DNA from: Lysobacter enzymogenes | Lineage (GTDB): Bacteria > Pseudomonadota > Gammaproteobacteria > Xanthomonadales > Xanthomonadaceae | DNA: 64,000 bases | Direction: 5' to 3' | Assembly: GCF_023617245.1 (NCBI RefSeq) | Contig: NZ_CP067396.1 | Span: 1,302,001 to 1,366,000, forward strand | Shown: piece by piece, positions 54,961 through 63,704 of the stretch | How positions within the stretch are numbered: the stretch's first letter is position 1 | Layout: each line of letters begins with the position of its first letter | Notes under the pieces: generated by a model | Seen by the model: the letters and a program-made list of their open reading frames with translations, nothing else | Database searches by the model: none | Told to the model about the DNA's origin: nothing | Translations under genes and position numbers: made by a program

Positions 54961-55132
54961 AACCGCTCCATGGTGCGCGCCCACGCCGGGCGCCGCGCGA
55001 ATCTAGAGGGGCGCCCGCGCGCACGAACGTGATAGCGCACGCGGATCGGCCGCGGTCCGCGCCGCGGTTACATGATGTTTCGCGCTTATGTGCGCCGCGG
55101 CCGCTGCGAAACGCGACGCGGGCCGCGTCGGT

Positions 55133-55474
55133 TCAGCCGGCCCAGGGCAGCGCCTGTACGGCCTGGCGCAGCGGGCCGGGCCAGCGCAGCGCGGCGGCGG
55201 CCGGGGCCGGCGCCGCCGGCGCGACGGGCTGGGTGCAGCGGCAGTCGATCCGGCGCGGCGAGACCCAGCGCGCCGGCGACCACTGCATCAACTGTGGGTA
55301 GCTGCGCTCCAGCCGGGCGCCGGCGCGGTCGAGGAACATGTGCACCGGGTGCAGCGGTCCGGGATGGCCGGGCTGCGCGCAGGACACCGGCGCCACCGTG
55401 TACATCGCCACCGCCGCGAGCAGCGCCGAGGCGAGCACGTTGGCGATGGGCAGGGCGGGGGAGCGCGGGGCCAT
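55133..55474 (-). CDS. Small hypothetical protein with signal/anchor segment
   Basis: 113-aa open frame whose product begins APRSPALPIANVLASALLAA, a plausible signal or membrane anchor, followed by a His/Pro-rich region (QPGHPGPLHPVHMF), a CRC pair and a long Ala/Pro stretch. No ribosome site of quality precedes the ATG and the frame lies in very GC-rich DNA, so it could be spurious. It is placed on the same strand as the LamG gene but upstream of it. I recognise no family. Confidence 0.4.
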   Translation of the reverse strand: MAPRSPALPIANVLASALLAAVAMYTVAPVSCAQPGHPGPLHPVHMFLDRAGARLERSYPQLMQWSPARWVSPRRIDCRCTQPVAPAAPAPAAAALRWPGPLRQAVQALPWAG

Positions 55475-55898
55475 GCGGGGTACCGTCGGCGGCGGGTGGC
55501 GCGCATCCTGCGATGCGGGCGCCGTGCAATATTTGCACGGTGTCACAGTATGAGTGCCAGCCTGTTTCACATTTGTCTTTCGATGACATCCATCGCATTT
55601 TCATGACGGATATCGCATCGACAGGGCTTGACTGCCCTGGCAGGGCGGCTCGCCCGGCTGCCCGGGGCGGGGCTGGGTCGAGACGCGGGCCTGGTTGGGC
55701 CGCATCGAACCGTGAAGCCGGTACGGCTTGGCTGAACGATTGTAACCGCGCTGCCCGCGCGACTTCCGTGACAGCCTGGCTTCGCGCTACCGCCGCCCAC
55801 CCGCAGCTGAGCGCCCGCCCGCCGCCCGCGCCGGCCCCCCTTGGCCCCCGCCGGCGCCGACCCGATAGTGACCGGGTCCCCGCTGACCGCCGCAGGCC
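55475..55898. other. Gene-free region before lipase-like gene
   Basis: A region of 424 bp. The part around 55555-55625 is clearly lower in GC than the rest and includes the alternation TTTGTCTTTCGATGACAT and GCATTTTCATGACGGATATC, suggesting a control region. No coding sequence is supported. Confidence 0.45.
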
Positions 55899-56525
55899 AT
55901 GGCCCGAACGCCGAATCTCCGCAGGATCGTGATGTTGCACGGCATCTGGATGCCCGGCGTGTCGATGGCCTGGCTCGGCGCGCGCCTGGCCGCGGCCGGC
56001 TTCCAGCCCGAGACCTTCGCTTATGCCGGCGCCGCCGCCGGCCCGGACGCGGTCGTGCCCAAGCTGGTCGAGAGCCTGCGTCGCGCGCCCGCGCACGTGC
56101 TCGCCCACAGCCTGGGCGGCCTGATGACCCTGCGCGCCCTGCAACAGCACCCCGACCTGCCGGTGCGCCGGGTGGTGTGCCTGGGCTCGCCGCTGCTCGG
56201 CAGCTCCGCCGCCGACGGCCTGTCGCGCCACGCCTGGAGCGCGCCGATGCTCGGCCGCGCCGCCGCGCTGCTGCTGGAGGGCTGCCCGCCGTGGCAGGGC
56301 CAGGCCCAGGTCGGCCTGATCGCCGGCCGCACCCCGCATGGGCTGGGGCGCTGGTTCGGCCGTTTCGACGGCGACAGCGACGGCACCGTCGCGGTCGCCG
56401 AGACCCGCCTGGCGGGGCTGGCCGCGCACGCGGTCATCCCGGCCAGCCACAGCGGCCTGCTGTTCTCGGCGCAGGCCGCGCGCATGACCGAGGCCTTCTT
56501 CCGTCGCGGCCGCTTCGGCGACTGA
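55899..56525 (+). CDS. Alpha/beta hydrolase (lipase-like)
   Basis: 208-aa hydrolase with the elements of a serine lipase/esterase fold: the oxyanion HGIWMPG in the first turn, nucleophile elbow HVLAHSLGGL with Ser, acid in FDGDSDGTVAVAET and catalytic His in IPASHSGLLFS. The layout resembles the PGAP1/triacylglycerol-lipase-like proteins that have a small or absent cap. No signal peptide is seen, so it should act in the cytoplasm. It is followed after 115 bp by yebC, for which a separate -10 element is apparent. Confidence 0.88.
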   Translation: MARTPNLRRIVMLHGIWMPGVSMAWLGARLAAAGFQPETFAYAGAAAGPDAVVPKLVESLRRAPAHVLAHSLGGLMTLRALQQHPDLPVRRVVCLGSPLLGSSAADGLSRHAWSAPMLGRAAALLLEGCPPWQGQAQVGLIAGRTPHGLGRWFGRFDGDSDGTVAVAETRLAGLAAHAVIPASHSGLLFSAQAARMTEAFFRRGRFGD

Positions 56526-56602
56526 GCGGCCGGCCCGGCGCCCGGGCGTTCGCCGCCGCCCGGCGGAACGCGTTTTCGAGTCCGCGACCAGGACCGATCG
56601 GG

Positions 56603-56608
56603 TAAAAT
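56603..56608 (+). promoter_or_regulatory. Putative -10 element of yebC-ruv genes
   Basis: GGTAAAATCG, with TAAAAT 32 bp before the yebC ATG, stands out in this GC-rich sequence. No matching -35 at 17 bp was found, so support is limited. Confidence 0.35.
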
Positions 56609-56640
56609 CGCCCGCTTTCCAAACACAAGCCGGTAACGCC

Positions 56641-57372
56641 ATGGGTAGAGGTCCGTCGATCGAAGCACGCAAGAACGCCGAAGACGCGCGTCGCGGCAAG
56701 ATCTTCACCAAGATCATCCGCGAGATCTCCGTGGCCGCGCGCCGCGGCGGCGGCGATCCCAACGGCAATCCGGCGCTGCGCACCGCGGTCGACAAGGGCC
56801 TGTCGGCGAACATGTCCAAGGACGTGATCGAGCGCGCGATCAAGAAGGCCACCGGCGCGCTGGAAGGCGTGGAATACGAGGAAGTGCGCTACGAGGGCTA
56901 CGCCCCCGGCGGCGTGGCGGTGATCGTCGACTGCCTGACCGACAACAAGGTCCGCACCGTGGCCGACGTGCGCCACGCCTTCAGCAAGTTCGGCGGCAAC
57001 CTCGGCACCGACGGCTCGGTGTCCTTCATGTTCGCCAAGCGCGGCGTGCTGTGGTTCGAGGCCGGTTCGGACGAAGAGAAGATCACCGAGGTCGCCATCG
57101 ACGCCGGCGCCGACGACGTGATCGTCTATCCCGACGACGGCTCGATCGACGTGCTGACCGCGCCCGACGCCTTCGCCGCGGTCAAGGCGGCGATGGAAGC
57201 GGCCGGCCTCGCGCCCGGCCAGGCCGAAGTGACCTTCCGCGCCGACAACACCAGCGCCGTGGACGGCGAGACCGCCCAGCAGGTGGTCAAGCTGCTCAAC
57301 TGGCTGGAAGACATGGACGACGTGCAGAACGTCTATTCCAACGCCGACCTCGGCGAGGACGCGTATGCGTAG
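56641..57372 (+). CDS. yebC: YebC/PmpR-family protein
   Basis: 243-aa member of the YebC/TACO1 family, long annotated as transcriptional regulators and more recently connected to translation of difficult peptide motifs. Signatures: MGRGPSIEARKNAEDARRGKIFTKIIREI at the N-terminus (normally MAGHSKWANI...; this is the variant with GRGPSIE), GGGDPNGNPALRTAVDKGLSANMSKDVIERAIKK, YEGYAPGGVAVIVDCLTDNKVRTVADVRH and a C-terminal LLNWLEDMDDVQNVYSNAD. It precedes ruvC, as in many bacteria. Confidence 0.95.
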   Translation: MGRGPSIEARKNAEDARRGKIFTKIIREISVAARRGGGDPNGNPALRTAVDKGLSANMSKDVIERAIKKATGALEGVEYEEVRYEGYAPGGVAVIVDCLTDNKVRTVADVRHAFSKFGGNLGTDGSVSFMFAKRGVLWFEAGSDEEKITEVAIDAGADDVIVYPDDGSIDVLTAPDAFAAVKAAMEAAGLAPGQAEVTFRADNTSAVDGETAQQVVKLLNWLEDMDDVQNVYSNADLGEDAYA

Positions 57373-57445
57373 CCGCGGCGCCCAGGGCCGCGGCCGCGCC
57401 GAGCGCGCGACCGCCCCGGGCACCGCGCTGCGCCAGCGCTAGCCG

Positions 57446-58009
57446 ATGGCGACTTCCACAACCCGCAGCCCCACCGCGGCCAGCGTGCGCATCCTGGGCA
57501 TCGATCCCGGCTCGCAGCGCACCGGCCTGGGCGTGATCGACGTCGCCGCCGACGGCCGCTGCACCTACGTGGCCGCGCGCGCGCTCAAGCTGCTCGACGC
57601 CGAGGACTTCCCTTCGCGCCTGGGCCTGCTGTGCGAGGGCCTGGAAGCGGCGCTGGACGAGTTCGCGCCGACCCAGGTCGCGATCGAGACGGTGTTCATG
57701 GACAAGTCCGCGACTTCCGCGCTCAAGCTCGGCCACGCCCGCGGCGCCGCCCTGGCCACGGTGGTGCGCCGGCGCATCCCGATCAGCGAGTACCCGCCGC
57801 GGGTCATCAAGCAGTCGCTGGTCGGCCGCGGCGCCGCCGACAAGCAGCAGGTCCAGCACATGGTGCGGCTGTTGCTGAACCTGCCCGAAGTGAAGCTGCA
57901 GGCCGACGCCGCCGACGCGCTTGCGGTCGCGCTGACCCATGCCCATATGAGCGCCACGGCCCAGCGCACCGGCATCGCCACCCACCAGCTGCGCAGGCGC
58001 GGCGCCTGA
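57446..58009 (+). CDS. ruvC: Holliday junction resolvase RuvC
   Basis: 187-aa endonuclease that cuts four-way junctions during recombination. RNase H-like acidic residues are visible: Asp20 in ILGIDPGSQRTG, Glu81 in VAIETVF and Asp154/Asp157 in LQADAADALAVA. It has about 14 extra residues at the N-terminus relative to E. coli RuvC, and an internal start cannot be excluded. It follows yebC after 73 bp and leads ruvA by 168 bp. Confidence 0.97.
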   Translation: MATSTTRSPTAASVRILGIDPGSQRTGLGVIDVAADGRCTYVAARALKLLDAEDFPSRLGLLCEGLEAALDEFAPTQVAIETVFMDKSATSALKLGHARGAALATVVRRRIPISEYPPRVIKQSLVGRGAADKQQVQHMVRLLLNLPEVKLQADAADALAVALTHAHMSATAQRTGIATHQLRRRGA

Positions 58010-58177
58010 GATGGCCGCCGTCCGGGTCGTTGCCGCGTCGTGCGCGGCGCGCGGGGTAGGGACCCGCGCGCGCGACCGCGTTGTCCTTCGTAGCCGTCCG
58101 CGCGTTTCTTCCTCTTTCTCCCTTGTTTCGCCGCGCGCCGGTCATGGCGCGCGGCACGGTCTTTTCGGAGTCGCATC

Positions 58178-58768
58178 GTGATCGGTCGCCTCAAAGGCAT
58201 CCTGGCGCACAAGCAGCCGCCGTGGCTGGTGGTCGACGTGCATGGCGTGGGCTACGAGCTCGAAGCGCCGATGAGCACGTTCTACGACCTGCCCGACGTC
58301 GGCCGCGAGGTCGCCTTGTTCACCCATTACGCGCAGAAGGAAGACAGCGTGTCGCTGTACGGCTTCCTGCGCGAGAGCGAGCGCCGGCTGTTCCGCGACG
58401 TGCAGAAGGTCAGCGGGATCGGCGCCAAGATCGCGCTGGCGGTGCTTTCGGGCGTGTCGGTGGACGAGTTCGCGCGCCAGGTCCAGGCCGGCGACGTCAC
58501 CGCGCTGACCCGCATCCCCGGCATCGGCAAGAAAACCGCCGAGCGCATGGTGGTGGAACTGCGCGACCGCGCCGCCGACCTCATCGGCGCCGGCGCGACC
58601 CTGCCCAGCGGCGGCCTGCCGGCCGATCCGCAGAGCGAAGCCGTGATCGCCCTGCAGCAACTGGGCTACAAGCCGGCCGAAGCCGCGCGCATGGCCCGCG
58701 AGGCCACCGCCGCCGGCGACGATGCCGCCGCCATCATCCGCAAGGCGCTACAGTCCGCGCTGCGTTGA
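58178..58768 (+). CDS. ruvA: Holliday junction branch-migration protein RuvA
   Basis: 196-aa junction-binding subunit. It starts with GTG at MIGRLKGIL, the canonical family start, preceded by GGAG. Domain I is an OB fold (DVHGVGYELEAPMSTFYDLP, LYGFLRESERRLFRDVQKVSGIG), domain II has paired helix-hairpin-helix motifs (KVSGIGAKIALAVL and RIPGIGKKTAERMVVELRD), and domain III at the C-terminus (SEAVIALQQLGYKPAEAARMA) contacts RuvB. Unlike in most gammaproteobacteria, ruvB does not follow directly; kup and an SMI1/KNR4 gene intervene. Confidence 0.97.
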   Translation: MIGRLKGILAHKQPPWLVVDVHGVGYELEAPMSTFYDLPDVGREVALFTHYAQKEDSVSLYGFLRESERRLFRDVQKVSGIGAKIALAVLSGVSVDEFARQVQAGDVTALTRIPGIGKKTAERMVVELRDRAADLIGAGATLPSGGLPADPQSEAVIALQQLGYKPAEAARMAREATAAGDDAAAIIRKALQSALR

Positions 58769-58802
58769 GCCCACGGCGGACACCGCCCGGAATCTGACGA
58801 CA

Positions 58803-60758
58803 ATGTCTTCTACCGTTCCCTCTTCCGACAAGCACGCCAAGCACGCTCACGGCCACGACGGCGCGAACGGACACGGCTCAGGCCATCACGGGCCCAAACA
58901 GGGGCTTCCCGGGCTGGTCGTCGGCGCGATTGGCGTCGTCTTCGGCGACATCGGCACCAGTCCGCTGTACACGCTGAAGGAAGCGTTCTCGCCGCACTTC
59001 CACCTCACCAGCAACCACGACACGGTGCTCGGCATCCTGTCGCTGGTGTTCTGGGCGCTGATGATCGTGGTGACGGTCAAGTACGTCACCATCATCATGC
59101 GCGCCGACAACGACGGCGAAGGCGGGATCATGGCGCTGATGACCCTGGCCCAGCGCACGCTGGCCAAGGGCGGGCGCTCGGCGTACGTGGTCGGCATCCT
59201 CGGCATCTTCGGCGCCTCGCTGTTCTTCGGCGACAGCGTCATCACTCCGGCGATCTCGGTGCTCGGCGCGGTCGAGGGCCTGGAGGTCGCCGCGCCCGGC
59301 CTGCACCGCTTCATCGTGCCGATCACCGTCTTGATCCTGGTGATGGTGTTCCTGGCCCAGCGCTTCGGCACCGAGAAGGTCGGCAAGGTGTTCGGGCCGA
59401 TCACCATGATCTGGTTCGTGTCGCTCGCGGCGATCGGCGTCTACAACATCATCCAGGGTCCGGAAGTGCTCAGGGCGCTGAACCCGATGTGGGGCGTGCG
59501 CTTCTTCATCGAGCACGGCGCGCAGTCGGTGCTGATCCTGGGCGTGGTGGTGCTGGCGGTGACCGGCGGCGAGGCGCTGTACGCCGACATGGGCCACTTC
59601 GGCGCCAAGCCGATCCGCTACGCCTGGTACATCATGGTGCTGCCGAGCCTGATGCTGAACTACCTCGGCCAGGGCGCGTTCGTGCTGAACCATCCGCGCG
59701 CGGTGGTCAACCCGTTCTTCGAATCGGTGCCGTCGTGGGCGCTGTACCCGATGATCGTGCTGGCGACGATGGCCGCGGTGATCGCCTCCCAAGCGGTCAT
59801 CACCGGCGCGTACTCGGTGTCGCGCCAGGCCATGCAGCTGGGCTACATCCCGCGCATGCAGATCAAGCATACCTCGTCGAGCACCATCGGCCAGATCTAC
59901 GTGCCGTACATCAACTGGATCCTGGCGATCGCGGTCATCACCGTGGTCCTGGCGTTCCGCAGTTCGACCGCGCTAGCCACCGCCTACGGCATCTCGGTGT
60001 CGGCGACGATGCTGATCGACACCCTGCTGCTGGCCCTGGTCGCGCGCGCGCTGTGGCCGCGCTGGCGCAAGTGGGTGCTGCCGCTGTGCGTGCTGTTCTT
60101 CGTGGTCGACGTCGGCTTCGTCATCGCCAACGGCGCCAAGTTCTTCGACGGCGCCTGGTTCCCGCTGGCGCTGGGCCTGATCGTGTTCACCCTGCTGCGC
60201 ACCTGGCGCCGCGGCCGCGAACTGCTGCACGAGGAAGTGCGCAAGGAAGGCATCTCGCTCGACAGCTTCCTGCCGGGCCTGATGCTGGCGCCGCCGGTGC
60301 GGGTGCCGGGCACGGCGATCTTCATGACCGCCGACAAGGGCGTGGTGCCGCACGCGCTGCTGCACAACCTCAAACACAACAAGGTCCTGCACGAGCGCAA
60401 CGTGTTCCTGACCGTGGAAACCCTCGGCGTGCCGTACGCGCCGAAGGAGAAGCGGCTCAAGATCGAGGCCATCGGCAACGACTTCTACCGCGTGTTGATC
60501 CGCTTCGGCTTCATGGAAGTGCCCGACGTGCCGCTGGCGCTGATGCGCTCCTGCGACGCCGGCGGCATCTACTTCGATCCGATGGACACCACGTATTTCG
60601 CCAGCCGCGAGACCGTGGTCGCCAGCCGCCACCGCGGCATGCCGATCTGGCGCGACCGTTTGTTCGCCTTCATGCACCGCAACGCAGCGCCGGCGACCGG
60701 GTTCTTCCGCATACCGGGCAACCGACTGGTCGAGTTGGGCGCGCAGGTCGAGATCTGA
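58803..60758 (+). CDS. kup: Potassium uptake protein Kup
   Basis: 651-aa low-affinity potassium/proton symporter of the KUP/HAK/KT family. Twelve membrane segments lie in residues 40-450, with VVGAIGVVFGDIGTSPLYTLKE at the first, DNDGEGGIMALMTLAQR, FFGDSVITPAISVLGAVEGLEV and GGEALYADMGHFG; a cytoplasmic C-terminal domain of about 200 residues follows. The N-terminus (residues 8-38) is unusually His-rich (KHAKHAHGHDG, HGSGHHGPK), uncommon for this family. Its position between ruvA and ruvB, 34 bp after ruvA, suggests cotranscription with the recombination genes. Confidence 0.96.
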   Translation: MSSTVPSSDKHAKHAHGHDGANGHGSGHHGPKQGLPGLVVGAIGVVFGDIGTSPLYTLKEAFSPHFHLTSNHDTVLGILSLVFWALMIVVTVKYVTIIMRADNDGEGGIMALMTLAQRTLAKGGRSAYVVGILGIFGASLFFGDSVITPAISVLGAVEGLEVAAPGLHRFIVPITVLILVMVFLAQRFGTEKVGKVFGPITMIWFVSLAAIGVYNIIQGPEVLRALNPMWGVRFFIEHGAQSVLILGVVVLAVTGGEALYADMGHFGAKPIRYAWYIMVLPSLMLNYLGQGAFVLNHPRAVVNPFFESVPSWALYPMIVLATMAAVIASQAVITGAYSVSRQAMQLGYIPRMQIKHTSSSTIGQIYVPYINWILAIAVITVVLAFRSSTALATAYGISVSATMLIDTLLLALVARALWPRWRKWVLPLCVLFFVVDVGFVIANGAKFFDGAWFPLALGLIVFTLLRTWRRGRELLHEEVRKEGISLDSFLPGLMLAPPVRVPGTAIFMTADKGVVPHALLHNLKHNKVLHERNVFLTVETLGVPYAPKEKRLKIEAIGNDFYRVLIRFGFMEVPDVPLALMRSCDAGGIYFDPMDTTYFASRETVVASRHRGMPIWRDRLFAFMHRNAAPATGFFRIPGNRLVELGAQVEI

Positions 60759-60759
60759 G

Positions 60760-61860
60760 ATGGCCGGCAGCGTCCTGGACTGGCGCGTCTATGGCCGCGC
60801 GCCGAGCCTGGACACGTTCTGGGACGAGGCCGGCAATCTCGGCCGGGCCGCGGCCGGCGCCGACGACATCGCTGCGGTCCAGGCGCGGCTGGGGATCGAA
60901 CTGCCGCCGTGGCTGCGCGTCCTGTACGCGCGCTACGACGGCGGCGCGGTGCGGATGGCGCGGGCCGCGTCGCTGCACAGCGAGGACTGGATCGACGCCG
61001 ACTGGCTGGTTCCGCGCGCGCGGCTGCTGCCGCTGGCCGAGTGGTTCTCGCTGGCGGAGCTGCGCCGGCGCGAGGACTACCGCGACGACGCCTTCGCTGC
61101 GCTGGCCGCCGACGACAGCCGCCTGATCGCGATCGCCCTGGGCGAGGACAACGGCACTCTCTGCCTGGACTACAGCGCCGGCGGCGAACCGCGCATCGTG
61201 CTGACCGACCAGCGCCAGCGCCTGCGCGAGTATCCCGATCACACTGCGTTCCTGGCCGACCTGGTCGAAATCCAATACTGGAACCCGGCCCTGCAGGCGC
61301 GCCACGACCCGCGGCAACGGCTGCGCTGCGATCCGCGCCCGCCGAGCCTGGACACGTTCTGGAGCGGCCCGGGCTACTGGGCCGACGCCGCCGCGCCGGC
61401 CGACGAAGCCGCGCTCGCCGCCGCCGAGGCGCGCCTGGGCCTGCGCCTGCCCGCGCTGCTGCGCGCGCTGTACCTGCGCCAGGACGGCGGCAGCACCGAA
61501 TTCGTCTGGGCGCCGCTGCGGCGTCAGCCGTCCTGGCACCTGTACGACTGGGAAAGCGTCGTCCCCGGCGACAGCGTGGCCGCGCTCGCCGACCTGCGCA
61601 CGCTGGCCGACTGGGCCGCAGATTTTCAGGGCAGCGATGCGCTGTACGGCTTCGTCCGCAACTACGCCGGCTGCGAGCGCCTGTTGATCCTGGCCTCGCA
61701 CAACATCGAATGGCTGCTGTGCCTGGACTACCGCGAGCGCGGTCCGCAGCAGGAACCCGAGGTCGTCTATTTCGAATACTTCGGCGAACTGGTGGCGAAC
61801 TATCGCGCCCGCGACTTCCACCGCTTCTTCGCCGACCTGCGCCGGGGCGAACTGGAGTAG
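60760..61860 (+). CDS. Double SMI1/KNR4-type domain protein
   Basis: 366-aa protein made of two SMI1/KNR4-like (SUKH) repeats. Repeat 1 starts APSLDTFWDEAGNLG and LGIELPPWLRVLYARYDGG; repeat 2 starts PPSLDTFWSGPGYWAD and LGLRLPALLRALYLRQDGG, with matching Trp/Asp-rich segments (DWIDADWLVP, LYDWESVVPGD) and LCLDYSAGG/LCLDYRERG. SUKH proteins commonly serve as immunity proteins against polymorphic toxins, though others have housekeeping regulatory roles. The ATG begins one base after the kup stop, so it is tightly coupled to kup. No toxin gene is adjacent. Confidence 0.82.
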   Translation: MAGSVLDWRVYGRAPSLDTFWDEAGNLGRAAAGADDIAAVQARLGIELPPWLRVLYARYDGGAVRMARAASLHSEDWIDADWLVPRARLLPLAEWFSLAELRRREDYRDDAFAALAADDSRLIAIALGEDNGTLCLDYSAGGEPRIVLTDQRQRLREYPDHTAFLADLVEIQYWNPALQARHDPRQRLRCDPRPPSLDTFWSGPGYWADAAAPADEAALAAAEARLGLRLPALLRALYLRQDGGSTEFVWAPLRRQPSWHLYDWESVVPGDSVAALADLRTLADWAADFQGSDALYGFVRNYAGCERLLILASHNIEWLLCLDYRERGPQQEPEVVYFEYFGELVANYRARDFHRFFADLRRGELE

Positions 61861-61983
61861 CCGCGGCCGGCGTCCGGCGGTTCGCGCCGCGGCGGGGCGG
61901 CGCACTTGTCCACAGCGCGCGCCGCGTCGATCCGATGGCTCGCGCCACTGCGCCCGCGCCCCGTCCCATGCGAACATAGCCGC

Positions 61984-63012
61984 ATGAACGATCAGCGCAT
62001 CATCGGCTCCGGCGCCACCCGCGAAGACGACGCCCTGGAGGCCTCGATCCGGCCCAAGCGCCTGGACGAATACCTCGGCCAGCAGCCGGTGCGCGAGCAG
62101 CTCAAGATCTACATCGAGGCCGCCAAGCACCGCGGCGAGGCGCTCGACCACGTGCTGATCTTCGGTCCGCCGGGCCTGGGCAAGACCACGCTGAGCCACG
62201 TCATCGCCAACGAACTGGGCGTCAACCTGCGCCAGACCTCCGGCCCGGTGATCGAGAAGGCCGGCGACCTGGCCGCGCTGCTGACCAACCTGCAACCGCA
62301 CGACGTGCTGTTCGTCGACGAAATCCACCGCCTCTCGCCGCTGGTCGAGGAAGTGCTGTACCCGGCGATGGAGGACTACCAGATCGACATCATGATCGGC
62401 GAGGGCCCCGCGGCGCGCTCGATCAAGATCGACCTGCCGCCGTTCACCCTGATCGGCGCGACCACCCGCGCCGGCCTGCTGACCGCGCCGCTGCGCGACC
62501 GCTTCGGCATCGTCCAGCGGCTGGAGTTCTACAACGCCGAGGAACTGACCAAGATCGTGCGCCGCTCGGCGCAGATCCTCGGCATCGCCTGCGAGGCCCA
62601 GGGCGCGGCCGAGATCGCCAAGCGTTCGCGCGGCACCCCGCGCATCGCCAACCGGCTGCTGCGGCGGGTGCGCGACTACGCCCAGGTCCGCGCCGAGGGC
62701 CACATCGACCGCGCCGTGGCCGATGCGGCGATGGCCATGCTCAAGGTCGACCCGGAAGGCTTCGACGACCTCGACCGGCGCCTGCTCAAGATCATCATCG
62801 AGTCCTTCGACGGCGGCCCGGTCGGGGTGGAATCGCTGGCGGCCGCGCTGAGCGAGGAACGCGGCACGCTCGAGGACGTGATCGAGCCGTTCCTGATCCA
62901 GCAGGGCTACCTGATCCGCACCGCGCGCGGCCGCATGGCCACCTCGCGCGCCTACCGCCACCTCGGCCTGGACCCGCGCGAGCGGCCGGGCGAGCCGGGA
63001 GAATTGTTCTGA
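61984..63012 (+). CDS. ruvB: Holliday junction branch-migration ATPase RuvB
   Basis: 342-aa AAA+ motor that drives branch migration with RuvA. Features: N-terminal EASIRPKRLDEYLGQQPVREQL, Walker A GPPGLGKTTL, Walker B LFVDEIHRLSP, sensor 1 LIGATTRAGLLTAPLRDRFG, sensor 2 RGTPRIANRLLRRVRDYA and C-terminal winged helix with LIQQGYLIRTARGR. The start MNDQRIIGSG gives normal length. It is followed after 49 bp by ybgC, the beginning of the tol-pal cluster. Confidence 0.98.
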   Translation: MNDQRIIGSGATREDDALEASIRPKRLDEYLGQQPVREQLKIYIEAAKHRGEALDHVLIFGPPGLGKTTLSHVIANELGVNLRQTSGPVIEKAGDLAALLTNLQPHDVLFVDEIHRLSPLVEEVLYPAMEDYQIDIMIGEGPAARSIKIDLPPFTLIGATTRAGLLTAPLRDRFGIVQRLEFYNAEELTKIVRRSAQILGIACEAQGAAEIAKRSRGTPRIANRLLRRVRDYAQVRAEGHIDRAVADAAMAMLKVDPEGFDDLDRRLLKIIIESFDGGPVGVESLAAALSEERGTLEDVIEPFLIQQGYLIRTARGRMATSRAYRHLGLDPRERPGEPGELF

Positions 63013-63061
63013 TGGCGACCGTTTCGACGCCCGCCGCGGCCGGCCCGCGCGGAGATCGCGC

Positions 63062-63541
63062 ATGAGCGCGCCCGAGCCGGGTTCCGGCGCGGTTCCCGGC
63101 TTATTCAGTTGGCCGACACGCGTCTATTGGGAAGATACCGACGCCGGCGGGCTGGTGTACCACGCCCAGTACGTGGCCTTCATGGAGCGCGCGCGCAGCG
63201 AATGGGTGCGCGCCCTGGGCTACGGCCAGGACGGCCTGCGCCGCGAGCACGGGCTGCTGTTCGTGGTCGCCGGCATGCAGATCGGCTTCCTCGCGCCCGC
63301 GCGGCTGGACGACGAACTGCAGGTCACCGTGCAGCTCGTGCGCTGCCGCCGCGCCAGCCTGGTCTTCGCCCAGCGGGTGATGCGCGGCGCGCAGCGGCTG
63401 GTCGAGGCCGAAGTGAAGGTCGCCGCGGTCGACGCGCAGCACCTGCGCCCGTGCCCGATCCCGCCGGCGCTGCACGCGCAGCTGCAGGCGCAGGAAGCGC
63501 CGCAACCGGACGCGTTGCAGGCGGCTTCACGCACCCGGTAG
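63062..63541 (+). CDS. ybgC: Tol-Pal system acyl-CoA thioesterase YbgC
   Basis: 159-aa hot-dog fold thioesterase, usually the first gene of tol-pal. The active-site region is canonical: VYWEDTDAGGLVYHAQYVAFMERARSEW with the catalytic Asp and His, followed by FVVAGMQIGFLAPARLDDELQV and FAQRVMRG. N- and C-termini are somewhat extended and low in complexity. It hydrolyses short- or long-chain acyl-CoA; its link to Tol-Pal is established mainly from gene order and interaction with phospholipid synthesis proteins. tolQ follows after 163 bp. Confidence 0.95.
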   Translation: MSAPEPGSGAVPGLFSWPTRVYWEDTDAGGLVYHAQYVAFMERARSEWVRALGYGQDGLRREHGLLFVVAGMQIGFLAPARLDDELQVTVQLVRCRRASLVFAQRVMRGAQRLVEAEVKVAAVDAQHLRPCPIPPALHAQLQAQEAPQPDALQAASRTR

Positions 63542-63584
63542 TAAAACCCGCGCCATCCCGATCCCCAGCTTCGCCCCCACCCTG

Positions 63585-63629
63585 CTTCAACCCCAAGCGC
63601 TCCAACCCCACGCGCTCCAACCCCACGAC
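63585..63629. repeat. 15-bp tandem repeat (3 copies) before tolQ
   Basis: Three adjacent units: CTTCAACCCCAAGCG, CTCCAACCCCACGCG, CTCCAACCCCACGAC, in the ybgC-tolQ spacer. It is a simple short tandem repeat with a C-rich, G-poor strand; a role in tolQ leader structure cannot be judged. Confidence 0.75.
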
Positions 63630-63704
63630 ACCCTGCGGCCCGTTGACTCCCGACGCGCCGCACGCCCCACACAAGCCCGCGCGCCGGGCGACGGAGAACC
63701 GAGC

